A DNA stretch of 64,000 bases from an uncultured Clostridia bacterium (lineage in GTDB: Bacteria; Bacillota; Clostridia; Lachnospirales; Lachnospiraceae), in NCBI GenBank assembly GCA_947303805.1, contig CAMYZE010000007.1:45948-109947 (forward strand). The letters are read 5' to 3'. The notes under the pieces were generated by a model, which was not told where the DNA came from, did no database searches, and saw only the letters and a program-made list of their open reading frames with translations. The first letter of the stretch is position 1. Each line of letters starts with the position of its first letter. This document shows, piece by piece, positions 62,306 through 64,000 of the stretch. Made by a program: the position numbers and the translations under genes.

Positions 62306-62896
62306 ATGAAAATTAACGATATTGTATTAGAAAAAGTAGTAGGTCTTAGTTCCAAAATTCCATCAAATAATATGATGGAATTTGTTTTAGTTGGTAGGTC
62401 CAATGTGGGAAAAAGTTCGTTTATAAATGCTATATCCAATAGAAAAAATTATGCCCACACTTCATCAACCCCAGGTAAAACAAGGACAATAAATTATTAT
62501 TTGGTCAATAAAAAGTTTTATATAGTCGATCTGCCAGGGTATGGCTATGCAAAAGCTAGCATAGAAGAACAAAATAATTGGGCTACTTTCATAAACAAAT
62601 ATCTAAAAACTAGCGAAAAGATAGAAGAAATAATTCTGATTGTGGACATTAGGCATAAGCCAAGTGAAAAAGACTGTCAGATGTTTTCTTTTATAGTATC
62701 AGCGACTGGTTATGAGCCGATAGTGATAGCAACAAAGTCTGATAAGATAAAAAAAAGTGAAGTAGATAAAAATATTGCAGTAATTAGAGAAACGCTTAAT
62801 GCCACAGATGAATGTGAGATTGTACCATTTTCTGCAGAAAAGAAAGATGGTGTAAAGACATTTATTAATATACTTTCAAATATAATAGAAGATTAG
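62306..62896 (+). CDS. engB: Ribosome-biogenesis GTPase EngB (YsxC/YihA)
   Basis: A GTPase needed for 50S assembly. The 196-residue protein has G1 GRSNVGKSS, G2 SSTPGKTRTINYY, G3 DLPGYGYAKA, G4 TKSDKIKK and G5 SAEKKDG. It starts 3 bases after ddl. No lon or clpX is adjacent, unlike in many Bacilli. Confidence 0.96.
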   Translation: MKINDIVLEKVVGLSSKIPSNNMMEFVLVGRSNVGKSSFINAISNRKNYAHTSSTPGKTRTINYYLVNKKFYIVDLPGYGYAKASIEEQNNWATFINKYLKTSEKIEEIILIVDIRHKPSEKDCQMFSFIVSATGYEPIVIATKSDKIKKSEVDKNIAVIRETLNATDECEIVPFSAEKKDGVKTFINILSNIIED

Positions 62897-62898
62897 TC

Positions 62899-62923
62899 AG
62901 CCCTGAAATTAATCAGGGCTTTT
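62899..62923. terminator. Terminator after engB
   Basis: AGCCCTGA pairs with TCAGGGCT around AATTAA, then TTTGTTT. It may also serve the converging XRE gene. Confidence 0.85.
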
Positions 62924-62928
62924 GTTTG

Positions 62929-63261
62929 TCAATCTCTATTTAATTTGTTTATTATTTGAGTAAGTATACTTCTAAATAGAAAATCGCTGCGATAAGTATT
63001 TAATAGACTATATTCAATGGGTGTTAGTCTTAAATATTTATATCTTTTCCCTTCGATTAGATATGATAAGTTGCAGTTATAAATTTTAGCTAACTCTTTT
63101 AATGTCTCGAGTTTAGGAACTGCGTTGCCTTGTTCCCACTTGTAGATACTTTGCTCACTATAAACTATATTATTTTTCTTAAGTAATCTTATGACTTGGA
63201 TAGGTGTCATTGATAAACTTTTTCTTAAAGTTTTCAATCTTAATGATAAAGTAGTTTCCAT
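62929..63261 (-). CDS. XRE-family helix-turn-helix regulator (second of pair)
   Basis: A 110-residue protein with an N-terminal HTH (about 8-65: LKTLRKSLSMTPIQVIRLLKKN, SIYKWEQGNAVPKLETLKELAKIY) and a short C-terminal helical tail with LTPIEYSLLNTYRS. It is clearly paralogous to the neighbour 11 bases upstream. A GGAGG site lies 3 bases before the ATG. It is probably co-transcribed with its paralogue, and the two may form a heterodimer or act on the same operator. Confidence 0.88.
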   Translation of the reverse strand: METTLSLRLKTLRKSLSMTPIQVIRLLKKNNIVYSEQSIYKWEQGNAVPKLETLKELAKIYNCNLSYLIEGKRYKYLRLTPIEYSLLNTYRSDFLFRSILTQIINKLNRD

Positions 63262-63272
63262 ACATCCTCCAA

Positions 63273-63587
63273 TTAAATTTTATTTAACAACTTTACTATT
63301 TTTTTAAAATCATTGTTTTCTCTAAAGAGATTAATAAATCTAAATTCATTTTCAGTTAGTGCTTTAAAATATTTTGTGTCTTCATAGAATTCATTTAAAT
63401 TTGTATTGTAGATGAAAGATAAAACTTTGATTGTTTCTAAATCTGGCACGGTTGTATCACACTCCCATCTATAAAATGTTTTTCTTGTTACATAAATATT
63501 TAGTTCTCGTAATTTGTTTATGACTGTGTTGATCGAAAGTTTATTATTTACTCTAATTTCTTTTAACTTTTTTCCAATATTTATCAT
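63273..63587 (-). CDS. XRE-family helix-turn-helix regulator (first of pair)
   Basis: A 104-residue protein with the same layout as its neighbour: HTH about 5-62 (LKEIRVNNKLSINTVINKL, TFYRWECDTTVPDLETIKVLSFIY) and a tail containing LTENEFRFINLFREN. GGAGGTAAATTAA precedes the ATG. That ribosome site lies inside a preceding 13-codon ORF whose stop abuts this start, so its translation may depend on the tiny ORF. Targets are unknown; a palindrome 120-160 bases upstream may be its operator. Confidence 0.88.
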   Translation of the reverse strand: MINIGKKLKEIRVNNKLSINTVINKLRELNIYVTRKTFYRWECDTTVPDLETIKVLSFIYNTNLNEFYEDTKYFKALTENEFRFINLFRENNDFKKIVKLLNKI

Positions 63588-63629
63588 TTAATTTACCTCC
63601 AAATATTTATATTTTTTGACCATTGTCAT
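63588..63629 (-). CDS. Thirteen-codon leader ORF coupled to the XRE gene
   Basis: ATG to stop encodes MTMVKKYKYLEVN. Its start overlaps the stop of the 7-codon ORF, and its stop directly precedes the XRE start codon. The XRE ribosome site GGAGGT lies within its last codons. Too short for function as a protein; translational coupling is the likely role. It could be chance in A+T-rich DNA. Confidence 0.4.
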   Translation of the reverse strand: MTMVKKYKYLEVN

Positions 63630-63649
63630 GGGGGTCTAATTGTTATCAT
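63626..63649 (-). CDS. Seven-codon leader ORF (MITIRPP)
   Basis: A strong ribosome site GGAGGT (63655-63660) lies 5 bases before an ATG that encodes only MITIRPP and stops at TGA. Pro-Pro just before a stop is known to slow ribosomes that lack EF-P help. A good ribosome site with such a short frame suggests a regulatory leader peptide. Inference only. Confidence 0.45.
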   Translation of the reverse strand: MITIRPP

Positions 63650-63704
63650 TTATGACCTCCTTTTTATCGGGTTTTAAAAAGCCCTTAAAATCAAGACATT
63701 GAGA

Positions 63705-63750
63705 TTCTACATATAGTGCAATTTCAATAATCATATCACAATATGTAGAA
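63705..63750. promoter_or_regulatory. Palindrome TTCTACATAT / ATATGTAGAA, candidate operator
   Basis: Perfect 10-bp arms at 63705-63714 and 63741-63750, 26 bases apart. The half-site centres are about 36 bases apart (three to four helical turns), between the XRE operon and the divergent promoter. This suits a dimeric XRE repressor acting on one or both. Confidence 0.5.
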
Positions 63751-63789
63751 ATTTTGTGAATAAATTGTTAATAAATATTAAAAAAGTTG

Positions 63790-63818
63790 TTGACTTTTTT
63801 AGTGACTTTTGCTATATT
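63790..63818 (+). promoter_or_regulatory. Strong + strand promoter at the window edge
   Basis: TTGACT (63790-63795), a 17-base spacer and TATATT (63813-63818), with a TGC extension before the -10. The predicted start is near 63825. Confidence 0.85.
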
Positions 63819-63824
63819 AGTAAG

Positions 63825-63999
63825 GCTCGCGCTGTGAGCGGTTTTTGTTGTCATTTCAACAAGAATCTGTACAATGAATGAATTTACACCTTGTAAAAAT
63901 CACAAGTTGCAGATTTAATTCATTGTTCAAGCGAGAATAAATTCTCGCTCTGTACAATGAAAATAGAATAAACACACAAACCCGAAAAATTCGTTTGAA
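63825..63999 (+). ncRNA. Structured leader or small RNA candidate (continues beyond window)
   Basis: Transcribed sequence with several stems: TTGTTG/CAACAA (63845-63862), CTTGT/ACAAG (63890-63906), and GCGAGAAT/ATTCTCGC (63931-63948). A 13-nt direct repeat at 63866-63878 and 63949-63961 lets either copy pair with TTCATTGT (63919-63926), so alternative folds are possible. No known riboswitch or CRISPR signature was recognised. It ends before any clear ORF. Confidence 0.4.
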
Positions 64000-64000
64000 T

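Larger units (their letters stand above)
63630..64000. other. Regulatory region upstream of the XRE pair, reaching the window end
   Basis: About 370 bp without a full-size gene. From left to right it holds the leader ORFs of the XRE operon, a 10-bp palindrome, a strong promoter on the opposite (+) strand and a structured stretch with hairpins and a 13-bp direct repeat. Whatever gene this promoter serves lies beyond the window. Confidence 0.6.

Noticed and set aside
63825..64000. CRISPR array or tracrRNA at the window edge
   Set aside because: There is one 13-nt repeat pair with unequal flanks and no regular spacing, and no cas gene is visible; a structured leader is the simpler reading.

Overview
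The window looks like a chromosomal stretch of a low-GC, Gram-positive anaerobe of the Clostridia (Bacillota). The evidence is strongly A+T-rich DNA, AGGAGG-type ribosome sites, the def-fmt-rsmB-rlmN-PP2C-prkC-rpe block, WhiA, GdpP, RNase R/SmpB/SecG, a fused SecDF, secreted proteins with cell-wall-binding repeats, and a selenocysteine-containing SelD. I cannot place it to genus. Nearly all genes lie on the + strand in tight, often overlapping operons. The exceptions are hemW, the CofE-like gene, murI, a radical SAM gene and the two XRE regulators.

Layout. 1-1992: right end of a prophage (holin-like proteins, two-domain endolysin, repeat-rich edge, possible attR). 2039-10144: translation and signalling block (def, fmt, zinc peptidase, rsmB, rlmN, PP2C phosphatase, PASTA kinase, rpe). 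10154-18884: pyridoxal-kinase-like gene, serS, galE, a C_GCAxxG_C_C protein, mgtE, tRNA-Thr, a membrane glucosyltransferase-type protein, a DUF6273-like protein and selD. 18911-24190: hemW (-), holA, nrnA, a TruB / FAD-synthetase-domain fusion, a CYTH protein and rnpB. 24209-31859: repeat proteins, a CofE-like ligase, an orphan PotD-type lipoprotein, recJ and two secreted proteins. 31917-39549: secDF, tgt, a lipoprotein, four tRNAs, secG, rnr and smpB. 39565-53431: murI (-), murB, a shortened whiA, dnaE, an aminopeptidase P, PAP2, birA, exoA, an SGNH protein, dinB, a CPBP protease and a GT2. 53480-62896: GH25 lysozyme, radical SAM (-), gdpP, rplI, dnaB, a membrane MurF-like ligase, ddl and engB. 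62929-64000: two tandem XRE regulators (-) behind a leader with two tiny coupled ORFs, and a strong divergent promoter feeding a structured leader that runs off the window.

The genes form coherent groups: wall synthesis and remodelling (murI, murB, MurF-like, ddl, PASTA kinase/phosphatase, GH25), translation and ribosome maturation (def, fmt, rsmB, rlmN, serS, tgt, truB, smpB, rnr, engB), replication and repair (dnaE, holA, dnaB, recJ, dinB, exoA) and protein export (SecDF, SecG).

Most notable observations: selD contains an in-frame UGA followed by a SECIS-like hairpin; TruB is fused to a FAD-synthetase nucleotidyltransferase domain with no flavokinase domain; WhiA lacks most of its first half; there is a tRNA-Leu with an AAG anticodon; several genes on divergent promoters have an extended -10 only 6-9 nt before the ATG and no Shine-Dalgarno site, suggesting leaderless mRNAs; and the XRE pair has an unusual leader-peptide arrangement. 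All assignments are by eye from sequence and family knowledge; no database search was run.
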